Shown here piece by piece: positions 1-7,578 of a DNA stretch of 13,232 nucleotides. The stretch is taken from positions 1-13,232 of the forward strand of contig CAZGYE010000152.1 of the NCBI GenBank assembly GCA_964530165.1, read 5' to 3'. Numbering within the stretch: the first letter of the stretch is position 1; each line of letters begins with the position of its first letter. The stretch is from CAZGYE01 sp964530165. Lineage in GTDB: Bacteria > Planctomycetota > Planctomycetia > Planctomycetales > Planctomycetaceae. Position numbers and translations under genes: made by a program. The notes under the pieces are model-generated. The model saw only the letters and a program-made list of their open reading frames with translations. It was not told where the DNA came from and searched no databases.

Positions 1-1524
1 GGGGGGCGCCCGCCCGCGCCGTGCATCGTACGCTTCGGCCCATGCGTGCGCATCTTTGTTGCGGGCGACCCAGTAGTGGCCGTATCGATTTTCCTCGGCA
101 GCGACGAAGCCGGTCACATACCGGCAAGGCACATCCCCCAGCCGCAGCAACGCCACCGTCCCGGAAGCAAAATACTCACAATGAGCAGCCGGCTTCTCAA
201 GCAGGAACCAGGTCAGCGGGTCCTCGACACCATCTGGAACCGTGACGCCCAGGTAATACTGATAATGAGATCGAAAATAGTCTTGCACCGCCGCGATTTT
301 CTCGCCGGTGCTCTGACAACCGGCGAAGATTCTTTCCGCCAGTTTGCGCACGCGAAAATTCCCGTCGGTCAAATCCTCCGTCAGTTGTTTGCGTCGGGTT
401 GCCGAGAGCGGCCGGGGCGGGATTTCCTGCGAGTTGTCCTTTGGAACGTATGCCGTGTATGGGAAACCGGCAATCAACTCGTCGGAGTCGACAATTCGAT
501 GCACATTCACCTGGACCTTCGTTGCCGCTGCTTGAAGGTGCGTCGTCCGAAGCGGCGTGAACATTGCACTGTCCAAGGTCGCGTGCGGCCAAATCTCGAG
601 TGTCCGCCACTGGAACGCCGAAGCACGGTCGACGGCAAACAGGTTCTGGCCGTTCGGTGGACGTTGAATTCCTCGCGGCAGCCGGTTCATGGGAAACACA
701 GGTTTCTGAGGGCCGGCCACATGCCATTCCCAATGATCGAAGCGGTCGAAAGCCTGTCCACGCAAATACCCCGGTAATTGTTCGGCGTAGACGCGCAACG
801 CGATTCGATTCGAGGCGGAACTTTGCCTCTGGACGATGCTGCCCAGACGGGCCTGACGCGAAAAGCCGATCAACGAACGGGAGCGGAGCAGGGTGGGAAC
901 GAACTCTGCAATCCACCCTTCGATCTGGCGTTCATAGCGATACAGTCCACTCGCCGAAAGCCACGCAGTCACCGCCACCACAGCGAGCACCACGGCGCTC
1001 GCGACCGCTCGGCTCAAACGTCCTCTGCGGGACACATTGGGGAGCGGCGTGCGGCTCGATCCAAAATACAGAGCCGCCACTGACGTGAAGCCGATCACTA
1101 AAATGTGCGTGACGAGCCGCTCGGTTCTCATCACCCGCAAGTCCAAAACGCAGACCAGCGCGACGGCCCCCAAACCGGGCAGCCAGAGCGGCAAACGATC
1201 TTCGCCTTGCCGCACAAAAAACTGTGCCGCCTCGAGCACCATCAGAAACTGTCCGACAACCAAAGCCAGGTGCGAGCGAATGAAAATCGCATCGAGCCGA
1301 ATTTCATGCGGGGCCACCGTGTATTTCGCGTAGAACAAAACAGCCAGTGCGGCAATCAACCAAAACTTCTGTTGTCGATTCCACTGAAATCGCTTTTTCG
1401 AGAAGACGCCGAACAGAGCAACTGCGGCCACGGTCAGCGGAAAGGCCAGCGTCTTCGACAGATAGCCCAACGAGGCCGCTTGCAGGCCGATGAGCAGGAA
1501 CCCAAGAATCCGTTGGACGGTCAT
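1..1524 (-). CDS. TgpA-like membrane transglutaminase (3' end beyond window)
   Basis: This is a membrane protein with a periplasmic transglutaminase/protease-like domain; 508 residues are visible and the C-terminus lies off the left edge. The first ~190 residues contain about six or seven hydrophobic segments (for example near residues 8-24, 54-69, 84-104, 112-127, 137-155 and 172-190), followed by a soluble region. The transglutaminase core shows the catalytic Cys in HCEYFASG (Cys449, codon at 178-180) and the catalytic His in DAHAWAEAYD (His493, codon at 46-48). The third triad residue, an Asp, should lie just outside the window. The ATG shares ATGA with the stop of the DUF58 gene, which fixes the start and implies translational coupling. 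In this family MoxR, DUF58 and TgpA proteins commonly form one operon. The natural substrate is not known from the sequence. Confidence 0.9.
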   Translation of the reverse strand, partial: MTVQRILGFLLIGLQAASLGYLSKTLAFPLTVAAVALFGVFSKKRFQWNRQQKFWLIAALAVLFYAKYTVAPHEIRLDAIFIRSHLALVVGQFLMVLEAAQFFVRQGEDRLPLWLPGLGAVALVCVLDLRVMRTERLVTHILVIGFTSVAALYFGSSRTPLPNVSRRGRLSRAVASAVVLAVVAVTAWLSASGLYRYERQIEGWIAEFVPTLLRSRSLIGFSRQARLGSIVQRQSSASNRIALRVYAEQLPGYLRGQAFDRFDHWEWHVAGPQKPVFPMNRLPRGIQRPPNGQNLFAVDRASAFQWRTLEIWPHATLDSAMFTPLRTTHLQAAATKVQVNVHRIVDSDELIAGFPYTAYVPKDNSQEIPPRPLSATRRKQLTEDLTDGNFRVRKLAERIFAGCQSTGEKIAAVQDYFRSHYQYYLGVTVPDGVEDPLTWFLLEKPAAHCEYFASGTVALLRLGDVPCRYVTGFVAAEENRYGHYWVARNKDAHAWAEAYDARRGRAPP

Positions 1525-2768
1525 CGCAGTTCGAGGCCTCCCTCGCGAACCTGCGCTGGCGTGTACTGAGAAATATCGCCGTCGTCGCCGGCGTCGAGCG
1601 GATCGGTCGTATCGCCGTCGCGGACGACGAGCACCTTCAACCGGCAACCGGCTTCCAGCACCGCGCGGGCGAGCCGCCGCCGCGACCGATCCCAATCGAG
1701 AAAGATGCAAAGCGTCGTGGAAATGTTGTGCAGCTCATCGGCGATGGCCGGGACGATGGTTTCGAACGGATTCTCCCGACAGGCGTCGACGCAGGCGAGA
1801 ATCTCCAAGACGTTCTCGAAGTGGGCCGTGTGTCTGCCGGCGCGAAACACATACAGATCGCTGCCCGCCGCGAAGATGTCGATGATGTATTCGCCGCCCG
1901 CGAGGGCGTCGGCCACCGAGGCGGCCAGACTCACTCCCGCTTCCAGATCGGGGAAACCGTCGCGGCCGGCCTTTCGGCCCGCGGGCACGAACGTATCGAG
2001 TATCAGTGCGATTCGGCAGTAGTACTCTTCTTGATACTCCCGGACGACCGGTTTGGCCAGCCGGGCCCACGATCGGAAATCGAGCCGACGCGCCGGTTCC
2101 CCGGGAACGTACTCGCGGTTGCCGATGTACTCGGGCGATTCACCGACATTCGAGGTCAGCCGAATGCCACCGGGCTGATAGCGCGTGCTCGGGGGAATGT
2201 CGAGTCCCGCGACCGGATGGAAAGCCGGCAGGACCATCAATGATCCCATCGGCAGCCGCGACGAGCCGCTGCGCGCCAGGTTGAATGGAAACGTGCTCCG
2301 GGCCCGCAACGGCGGCAGTTCGTACAAGCCGCGCCGTCGAGGTCCGAGGGTCACCGGTATCGTGGCCGATTCGCCGCGCGGCAAGAAGGGAACCGTCCGC
2401 CCCGCGTCGTGCTCTGTCAAGTAGACCGGCAGGTCGAAGAAGCCGAGCGCCAAATCGTACGCCGGCCGCCGCGCCAGGTTGGTCACGATGAATTCGCCCG
2501 TCGCCGGTTCACCGACGCTCGTCTTTTCCGCCAGCCGGCCAGTGATCGAGACTTTGGGCCGAAACACAAAACCGGCGATTTCGGCGACACCTAAGAGTGC
2601 CGCCAGCGCGCAGAAAATCTGGTAGACGGGAATGGCGACCGATATCGTTCCGACGACCGCCAACACCACTCCGGCAAAGAGGTATTTTGCCGCCGGTGTG
2701 ATATCGTCGCGCCAGCGCAACCACGCGATCCTCAGCAACCAAGAGAGGTTCGGTGGGCGCATTCTCAT
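1521..2768 (-). CDS. DUF58 domain-containing protein
   Basis: A 415-residue member of the DUF58 family, which accompanies MoxR ATPases and often carries a degenerate von Willebrand factor A-like fold. Two hydrophobic helices (about residues 28-46 and 48-68) anchor it in the membrane, followed by a beta-rich region. The DUF58 signature is REYVPGEPARRLDFRSWAR at about residues 218-236. After it comes a VWA-like stretch beginning CRIALILDTF (251-260), where the expected metal-site DxSxS pattern is not intact. The stop overlaps the start of the transglutaminase gene and the start overlaps the stop of the MoxR gene, both as ATGA. A second ATG two codons in (position 2762) is an equally possible start. 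The role is presumably as partner of the ATPase in assembly or maturation of envelope proteins; this is inference from family context. Confidence 0.9.
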   Translation of the reverse strand: MRMRPPNLSWLLRIAWLRWRDDITPAAKYLFAGVVLAVVGTISVAIPVYQIFCALAALLGVAEIAGFVFRPKVSITGRLAEKTSVGEPATGEFIVTNLARRPAYDLALGFFDLPVYLTEHDAGRTVPFLPRGESATIPVTLGPRRRGLYELPPLRARSTFPFNLARSGSSRLPMGSLMVLPAFHPVAGLDIPPSTRYQPGGIRLTSNVGESPEYIGNREYVPGEPARRLDFRSWARLAKPVVREYQEEYYCRIALILDTFVPAGRKAGRDGFPDLEAGVSLAASVADALAGGEYIIDIFAAGSDLYVFRAGRHTAHFENVLEILACVDACRENPFETIVPAIADELHNISTTLCIFLDWDRSRRRLARAVLEAGCRLKVLVVRDGDTTDPLDAGDDGDISQYTPAQVREGGLELR

Positions 2769-3748
2769 GTCGGAACTCTCACCTGCTCGATGATCTCGGC
2801 GACGATTTGTTGTTTTGACGTGCTGCCGTAGTTTGCCTTGGAGGTGAGAATGATGCGGTGCGGCAGCACGAAATGAGCCAAGCGCTGCACGTCATCGGGG
2901 AGCACGTAATCTCGCCCTTCGGCAAACGCTGCCGCCTGTGCGGCGCGGAACAGCATCAGCGATCCGCGGGGGCTGACACCCAGCTTCAGCCGGGGATCGA
3001 CGCGCGTTCGATGCACGATTTCGACCAGATATCTCGCCACACTCTCTTCCACGCGGACCCCTTTGACCATCTGCTGCAAGAGCAGGACCTCCTGTTTGGT
3101 CAGGACCGGATTGAGATCGTCGATGGGATGCGTCTCGACCTGGGCGTAGAGGATGTCCACCTCGGTCTCCAATTCGGGATAGCCGAGATGCAGTTGCACC
3201 AAAAAGCGGTCGAGCTGAGCCTCCGGCAGCGGGTAGGTCCCGTGGAACTCGACCGAGTTTTGCGTTGCCAGCACAAGGAACGGAGACGGAAGAATATGCC
3301 GCGTTCCCTCGATGGTGGCCTGTCCTTCGCTCATCGCTTCCAGCAACGCCGACTGAGTGCGGGGCGAGGCACGGTTGATTTCATCGGCCAGCAGCACGTT
3401 ACAAAAGATCGGCCCACCACGAAAATTGAACGACCCGTCGACCGGATTGTAGATCGACGAACCAAGGATATCTGTCGGCAGCAAATCTGGTGTGAACTGC
3501 ACACGCCGAAACGAAACGTCGATGGATCTGGCCAGCGCCTTAGCCAGCGTCGTCTTGCCGACCCCCGGTACGTCCTCCAACAACACCGAACCACCGGAAA
3601 GCAAAGCCACCACCAAGATTTCGATGCACTCGCTTTGACCGCGAATCACCTCCGTGAGATTCTGGTTCAACACGTTCAACTTCTGCTGCGGTTCGGCGAC
3701 AACCTGGTCGTTCATGAAGGCCGTTTGTGGGAATGAGTTCGTTGTCAT
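2765..3748 (-). CDS. MoxR-family AAA+ ATPase
   Basis: A 327-residue cytoplasmic AAA+ ATPase of the MoxR group, thought to act as a chaperone that remodels partner proteins containing VWA-like domains. Visible motifs are Walker A at VPGVGKTT (Lys65), Walker B at VLLADEINR (Asp122, Glu123), sensor 1 in LATQN (Asn164), an arginine finger in EAQLDRF (Arg181) and sensor 2 in GVSPRG (Arg261). Length and motif spacing are normal for the family. It is the first gene of the operon with DUF58 and TgpA. The start at 3748 is the longest choice; a second ATG at codon 12 (3715) would remove only a poorly conserved leader. A plausible sigma70-type promoter lies about 70 bases upstream. Confidence 0.95.
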   Translation of the reverse strand: MTTNSFPQTAFMNDQVVAEPQQKLNVLNQNLTEVIRGQSECIEILVVALLSGGSVLLEDVPGVGKTTLAKALARSIDVSFRRVQFTPDLLPTDILGSSIYNPVDGSFNFRGGPIFCNVLLADEINRASPRTQSALLEAMSEGQATIEGTRHILPSPFLVLATQNSVEFHGTYPLPEAQLDRFLVQLHLGYPELETEVDILYAQVETHPIDDLNPVLTKQEVLLLQQMVKGVRVEESVARYLVEIVHRTRVDPRLKLGVSPRGSLMLFRAAQAAAFAEGRDYVLPDDVQRLAHFVLPHRIILTSKANYGSTSKQQIVAEIIEQVRVPT

Positions 3749-4072
3749 GTCAGCATCCCAGCGATCAAGGGAAATGTGCTGCCGGCGGCTGGGACAACCG
3801 CACTGGACTCGTGCGTATTCATTCTACGTTGTTGGGGCTTCCAACATCAAAGGAATCAGGGTGATGTCGACGTAAATCGGGGAATTCCCGCGAACGAGTG
3901 ACCTTGCCTACAATTCCTAGTTACCCAAATCTGAGCCGATCGAGGGGAAAAACCTGCACCGTGGTCGGGCAAAATCGCTCTTGACGAACCCCCCTTCCAA
4001 CCAATACCTTCCGCCCGCGCCGGTCGGGCCGAAGCGCACCCAAACCGATCAACATTTCGCCGGTGGAAGCTG
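3749..4072. other. Divergent intergenic region between MoxR operon and lpxB
   Basis: This 324-base gap separates two divergent transcription units and must hold both promoters. On the minus strand the best candidate is the TTGATG/TAGAAT pair at 3821-3850. For lpxB on the plus strand, TACAAT at 3909-3914 resembles a -10 box but lacks a good -35, and TTGACG at 3981-3986 has only a weak partner (TACCTT, 4005-4010). A 10-base palindrome GGGAATTCCC lies at 3880-3889. No coding region or RNA gene was recognised; short reading frames here lack protein-like features. Confidence 0.6.
3821..3850 (-). promoter_or_regulatory. Candidate promoter of the MoxR operon
   Basis: On the minus strand TTGATG (4 of 6 to the -35 consensus) is followed after 18 bases by TAGAAT (5 of 6 to the -10 consensus). 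It lies about 70 bases before the MoxR start codon, with no gene between. Found by eye; planctomycete promoters are poorly characterised. Confidence 0.35.
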
Positions 4073-5332
4073 ATGCAAATATTTTTTTCTGTCGGCGAAC
4101 CAAGTGGCGATCAGCACGCCGCTCATCTGATTCAAGAATTGAAGCGTCGCAGGCCAGACTTGCGGTTTACGGGTTACGGCGGGCCGTTGATGGAACAAGC
4201 GGGCTGCCGGCTGCACTATCGGCTGACCAACCTGGCGGTGATGGGCCTTCTGCGCATCGTGCCGTTGTTGTGGCGGTTTTACAAACTCGTTCGGCAGGCT
4301 GGGCGTTTCTTCCGCGAATCGTCGCCGGACGCCGTCGTGCTTGTCGATTTTCCGGGCTTCAACTGGTGGATCGCCCGCAAGGCGAAAGCAGCGGGTATTC
4401 CGGTCTATTACTATTTGCCGCCGCAGTTGTGGGCCTGGGGGCCGTGGCGGGTGAAGCGGATGAGGAAATTCGTCGACCACGTTTTGTGTGGGCTGTCGTT
4501 CGAGAAACAGTGGTACGCCGAGCGCGGCATCAGCGTGGACTACGTCGGACATCCGTTTTTCGACGAAGTGGCCGAATATCGGCTGGACCGGGAATTCTGC
4601 AAAGACTGGTCTTCCGGCGAGTATCACGAGATCGGCATCCTGCCGGGATCGCGGAGCCATGAAGTGACCCGCAACTGGCCGGTCATGCTGCAGGTGATGC
4701 GGAAGCTGTACACACAGCATCCGAATGTCCGATTTCTCGTCGCGTGCTACAAACCGTCCCACCAGCAGTACTGTCGCGAGCGGCTGCGGTTGGAGCAGTC
4801 GAGAGTTGAGCGCCGAGAGACCGTAGAGCAGGCTCCCGCCTGCCGCCCAGCGGTTTCCGTCAGGCAGGAGCCTGACCTACGCGATTTCGACACTCAACCT
4901 TTGCCCGTCCATTTTTTCGTTGGCAAGACCCCGGAAATCATCGATCGAGCGGGATGCTGTCTGATGGTCTCTGGTTCGGTGAGCTTAGAAATGCTGGCCC
5001 GGGCCACGCCGGCCGTGGTCATCTATATGAGTAGTTGGTTCTGGTACGTGATGGCCCGGCTGTTGTTGACGGTCAAGTCCATCACGCTGCCGAACCTGAT
5101 GTCCGAGAGAACCGTCCTGCCGGAGTTTCTCATCTTCGGACGCCCGAAGCGACATGTCGAAGTCATGAGCGGGATCCTCAACGGCTGGTTGAGCGATCCA
5201 CACATGCTCAAACTCTCGGCCGACCAACTTGTCGAGGTGCGGGACCATTTCGCCCAAACCGGCGCGACCGGTCGAGCAGCCGGCGTCATTCTCGACCGGT
5301 TGGCCTCCGCACCCGCCGCCAAAGCCGCGTAG
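4073..5332 (+). CDS. lpxB: Lipid-A-disaccharide synthase, carrying an in-frame repeat insert
   Basis: LpxB is the peripheral inner-membrane glycosyltransferase that joins UDP-2,3-diacylglucosamine and lipid X to form the lipid A disaccharide. The N-terminus carries the family motif SVGEPSGD (residues 6-13). Other hallmarks are LPGSRSHEV (190-198), VGKTPEI (283-289) and the VSGSVSLE segment (299-306), which corresponds to the usual SGT..LE motif. At 419 residues it is longer than typical LpxB proteins of about 380-390. The excess is explained by residues ~245-275: bases 4823-4882 (V251-R270) are a copy of a palindromic element also found just after the gene. It is not a frameshift, because conserved LpxB sequence resumes after it. 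The start is fixed by the motif close to the ATG; GGTGGAAG lies just upstream as a weak ribosome site. Whether the protein is active with the insert cannot be told from the sequence. Confidence 0.93.
   Translation: MQIFFSVGEPSGDQHAAHLIQELKRRRPDLRFTGYGGPLMEQAGCRLHYRLTNLAVMGLLRIVPLLWRFYKLVRQAGRFFRESSPDAVVLVDFPGFNWWIARKAKAAGIPVYYYLPPQLWAWGPWRVKRMRKFVDHVLCGLSFEKQWYAERGISVDYVGHPFFDEVAEYRLDREFCKDWSSGEYHEIGILPGSRSHEVTRNWPVMLQVMRKLYTQHPNVRFLVACYKPSHQQYCRERLRLEQSRVERRETVEQAPACRPAVSVRQEPDLRDFDTQPLPVHFFVGKTPEIIDRAGCCLMVSGSVSLEMLARATPAVVIYMSSWFWYVMARLLLTVKSITLPNLMSERTVLPEFLIFGRPKRHVEVMSGILNGWLSDPHMLKLSADQLVEVRDHFAQTGATGRAAGVILDRLASAPAAKAA
4823..4882. repeat. Palindromic repeat element inside lpxB (family 1, compact copy)
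   Basis: The 60-base core consists of two hairpin arms that are inverted copies of each other. The left arm contains GCAGGC-TCCC-GCCTGC (4828-4843) and the right arm GTCAGGC-AGGA-GCCTGAC (4859-4876); four bases (4851-4854) separate the shared segments. The left 28 bases match 5339-5366 in 27 positions, and the right 28 bases (4855-4882) match 5415-5442 in all positions. An outer imperfect inverted pair, GTTGAGCGCCGAGA at 4805-4818 against 4885-4898 (11 of 14 positions), may extend the element to about 94 bases. The core is exactly 20 codons in the lpxB frame and contains no stop in that frame. Confidence 0.9.
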
Positions 5333-5338
5333 TAGACT

Positions 5339-5442
5339 GTAGGGCAGGCTCCCGCCTGCCGCCCAGCTGCGCACCGGTGTTGCGTTCCCCAAGACAAAGT
5401 GGACTGCTCGGCTCTTCCGTCAGGCAGGAGCCTGACCTACGC
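5339..5442. repeat. Palindromic repeat element between convergent genes (family 1, long copy)
   Basis: It has the same two arms as the copy inside lpxB, but they are separated by 48 bases (5367-5414) instead of four. The left arm forms GGCAGGC-TCCC-GCCTGCC (5343-5360, 7-base stem) and the right arm GTCAGGC-AGGA-GCCTGAC (5419-5436, 7-base stem). It fills almost the whole gap between the lpxB stop and the stop of CoA-transferase subunit B. It could serve as a two-way transcription terminator there, although no clear T-run follows either hairpin. Confidence 0.9.
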
Positions 5443-5454
5443 AACTACCGCGCA

Positions 5455-6228
5455 TCAGGCGCGGCCGATGATGTAGCGGTGCGGATCGACTTCGGTGCGC
5501 AAGATGTCGAGCTGCTTTTCGTCGGGAGCCGCGGTGGTGTCGAGCGGATCCTTGGCGAGCAGCTCGAAGCCGGTTTGGTCCTGAACTTCGTCGAACGCCA
5601 CGCCAGGGTGCAGCGATTCGACCTGCATGCGTTTTGTCTCCTCGTCGAATCCCAGAACAGCCAGATCGGTGATGACGCGATGCGGACCCGTGCCGGGCGG
5701 CAGCCCGGCCGTTTCGCGCGCGCCGGGCCCGTCGAGAAAACCGGGCGTGGTGATGAAGTCGACATGCTCGACAAATCGCCGACGATCGTGCGGCGTGATG
5801 ACCAGTATCCGCCAGCACAACGACCCCAAATCGTTTGCTCCGCCGCTGCCGGGCAGCCGAACTCGGGGACGCTGGTAGTCGTCGCCGATCAGCGTCGAGT
5901 TCAAGTTGCCGTACATGTCGATCTGCGCGCCGCCCAGAAAGGAGTAGTCGACCAACCCGCGCTGACAGGTTTCCATGATGTCGTTCATGCTGGTCGCCAT
6001 CAGCCCCTGGTAGAACGTGCGCGAGTCGCCGACACTGATCGGCATTCGCGGCAGCCGGGGCCCCACGCCGCCGGCCTCGAACATCAGCGCCAGGTTCGGG
6101 GCCGTCGTCTTCTGCGCCAGCATGGCCGCCGCGCACGGCGCCCCGGTGCCGACCACCACCATCGCGCCGTCCTCCAACAAACGGGCCGCGGCGCAGATCA
6201 TCAATTCCATGGGGGTGAAATCGGACAT
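5455..6228 (-). CDS. CoA-transferase family I, subunit B (GctB/IpdB-like)
   Basis: A 257-residue beta subunit of a heteromeric CoA-transferase or related CoA-ester enzyme. Family features include the N-terminal ELMICAAARLL helix, the VGTGAPCAAAMLA segment, and MFEAGGVGPR, whose Glu51 appears to match the catalytic glutamate of glutaconate CoA-transferase subunit B. Later segments are FLGGAQIDMYGN and GSGGANDLGS, with LHPGV near the C-terminus. It follows subunit A after a 7-base gap, so the two are surely co-transcribed. The substrate cannot be told: glutaconate-type transferases and the IpdAB ring-cleaving hydrolases of steroid degradation share this architecture. The presence of Glu51 in this subunit argues for transfer rather than IpdAB-type hydrolysis, if the alignment by eye is right. 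Confidence 0.88.
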   Translation of the reverse strand: MSDFTPMELMICAAARLLEDGAMVVVGTGAPCAAAMLAQKTTAPNLALMFEAGGVGPRLPRMPISVGDSRTFYQGLMATSMNDIMETCQRGLVDYSFLGGAQIDMYGNLNSTLIGDDYQRPRVRLPGSGGANDLGSLCWRILVITPHDRRRFVEHVDFITTPGFLDGPGARETAGLPPGTGPHRVITDLAVLGFDEETKRMQVESLHPGVAFDEVQDQTGFELLAKDPLDTTAAPDEKQLDILRTEVDPHRYIIGRA

Positions 6229-6235
6229 CGTCGAG

Positions 6236-7246
6236 CTATCCTGCCGGAAACAACTCCTGCCTGCGAAGTTCCTGCAAACGCTTCAGCCCTCCGCATCGTT
6301 CGAGATACTCGGCGAAGTCACGCACGCCGAAGAGATAATCGTCAAGAAACTGCCGATGCGTCACCGGGTCGGTTTCCACTTCCAGCCACTGTCGCAGATG
6401 CGCCTCATCCGAGAAATACTCGTAAGGCATGTTGCCCGGGTAACTGCCATAGGGAACCTCACACACCGCGTCGACGCAGTAGTAAGGGATGGAAGTTGCC
6501 GTCGGATCGCGGCGAATCTCGTCATTGGAAATCAACCGTTCGCAGCTAATGATGAGCTTCTTGGCGGCTCGGGCCACGTCGAGGTCGGAAACCGAAGTCC
6601 CCCGGATCCGGCAGTTGCCGTAACAGTCGGCTTCGTGGACGTGGATGACGGCCACGTCGGGCCAGAGCGCGGGAATCGCCGATAATGTTTTCTGAGTAAA
6701 CGGACACACGATCTTGCGTGCGGCGCTGCGCCGAAAGGTATCGGTTCCGGCCAGACTACGCACCGGGAGGAACGGCAAGCCCATGGCCGCCGCCTGAAAA
6801 CGGAGTGCAAGTGTGTAGTTGGTCCACTCGCACAATTCGATCTGACCGCTTTCCACCACACGGCGAGCGTGCGGCGACAGGCCGCGGGCCTCCAGCCCCA
6901 CAATGTAGGCCGCGTCGACCCGACGCAGCAACTGACCGCGACCCGTGTCGTTGCCGGCCGCGAGAATTTGAAAATCATGCGTCGCCGTATGACCGGCAAG
7001 TCCCAGGTCCTGTTTCCGTTGCCGCACGATCTCGTGCAACAGGGCCGTTGCGATGCGGTCGCCGCCGAACCCGCCGGAAGCCAGATAGTCGCCGTCAGAG
7101 ACGAACCGGTCCACGGCTTCGTGAACCGACATGACCTTGTCGGTCAGACTTTTCGGCCGGTCCCGAAACACACGACGTGCCGCATCGTCATCGGGGGCTT
7201 CGAAGAGGGGGCCGCCGCCGTGATCGGGTGAATCAGCAGAGGTCAT
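6236..7246 (-). CDS. CoA-transferase family I, subunit A (GctA/IpdA-like)
   Basis: A 336-residue alpha subunit pairing with the downstream subunit B. The family core begins SVHEAVDRFVSDGDYLASGG and continues through a glycine-rich FGGDRIATALLHEI segment, VGLEARGLSP, AAAMGLPFLPVRSL and VIHVHEADCYGN, all typical of GctA/IpdA proteins. The frame stays open upstream to an ATG at 7390, but the extra 48 residues (rich in Arg, Ser and Thr) do not resemble the family. The ATG at 7246, starting MTSADS, is therefore preferred. It stops seven bases before subunit B. The gene lies downstream of the lipid operon on the same strand, but a 332-base gap with strong hairpins separates them, so it is probably a separate unit. 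Confidence 0.87.
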   Translation of the reverse strand: MTSADSPDHGGGPLFEAPDDDAARRVFRDRPKSLTDKVMSVHEAVDRFVSDGDYLASGGFGGDRIATALLHEIVRQRKQDLGLAGHTATHDFQILAAGNDTGRGQLLRRVDAAYIVGLEARGLSPHARRVVESGQIELCEWTNYTLALRFQAAAMGLPFLPVRSLAGTDTFRRSAARKIVCPFTQKTLSAIPALWPDVAVIHVHEADCYGNCRIRGTSVSDLDVARAAKKLIISCERLISNDEIRRDPTATSIPYYCVDAVCEVPYGSYPGNMPYEYFSDEAHLRQWLEVETDPVTHRQFLDDYLFGVRDFAEYLERCGGLKRLQELRRQELFPAG

Positions 7247-7578
7247 GGCAGGGTTCGTTCGCGGCGTCGAAATGTGACGGCCGGTGGCTGAGTTTGAATG
7301 AAACACTATTCGTCGAACAAACGCGCATCGTATCGTCGAAGGGCCGTGCAAACAACTCACAGTGTCAGCAGAGAACCCGGATCGAATCACTGCTGAACCG
7401 TCGGTTCGTTGGTCGTGACATGAGTCATCGTGGTGCTCCCATGGAATCGGGCGACAGCAAAAACCAGTCTGAAACGCTTCGCATGAAAGCCCACGGGTGG
7501 CAACCCGTGGATCCCGCCGGCTGCCACCGGCGGGCTTTGCCGGCTCGGCACGAGCACCGACTTGCGGTTCGCGCCCGA
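7247..7578. other. Intergenic region before CoA-transferase genes
   Basis: This 332-base gap lies between the end of the phosphopantetheinyl transferase gene and the CoA-transferase start, both on the minus strand. Its main feature is a double hairpin at 7486-7538. No convincing promoter with both boxes was found by eye, and no reading frame in it resembles a protein. Confidence 0.5.
7486..7538. repeat. Double-hairpin element (third repeat type)
   Basis: Two perfect adjacent hairpins are seen: CCACGGGT-GGCA-ACCCGTGG at 7491-7510 (8-base stem) and CCCGCCGG-CTGCCA-CCGGCGGG at 7513-7534 (8-base stem). They are framed by AAAGCCC and GGGCTTT (7486-7492 and 7532-7538). The two-hairpin plan resembles the other repeats here, but the sequence differs. 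It may terminate the upstream lipid operon; no long T-run follows it on the minus strand. Confidence 0.75.

Noticed and set aside
46..1569. Long plus-strand open frames opposite the transglutaminase gene
   Set aside because: The minus strand encodes a clear TgpA-like protein with catalytic motifs; the plus frames are Arg/Pro-rich shadows.
4805..4898. Frameshifted or broken lpxB
   Set aside because: The frame is continuous and conserved LpxB motifs follow in the same frame after the insert, so it is an insertion rather than a frameshift.
5035..6549. 504-codon plus-strand frame over the end of lpxB and the CoA-transferase genes
   Set aside because: It overlaps two well-supported genes, crosses the palindromic element at 5339, and is Arg/Gly/Pro-rich without domains.
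7247..7390. N-terminal 48-codon extension of CoA-transferase subunit A
   Set aside because: The extension lacks family similarity, and the ATG at 7246 gives a normal-size protein.
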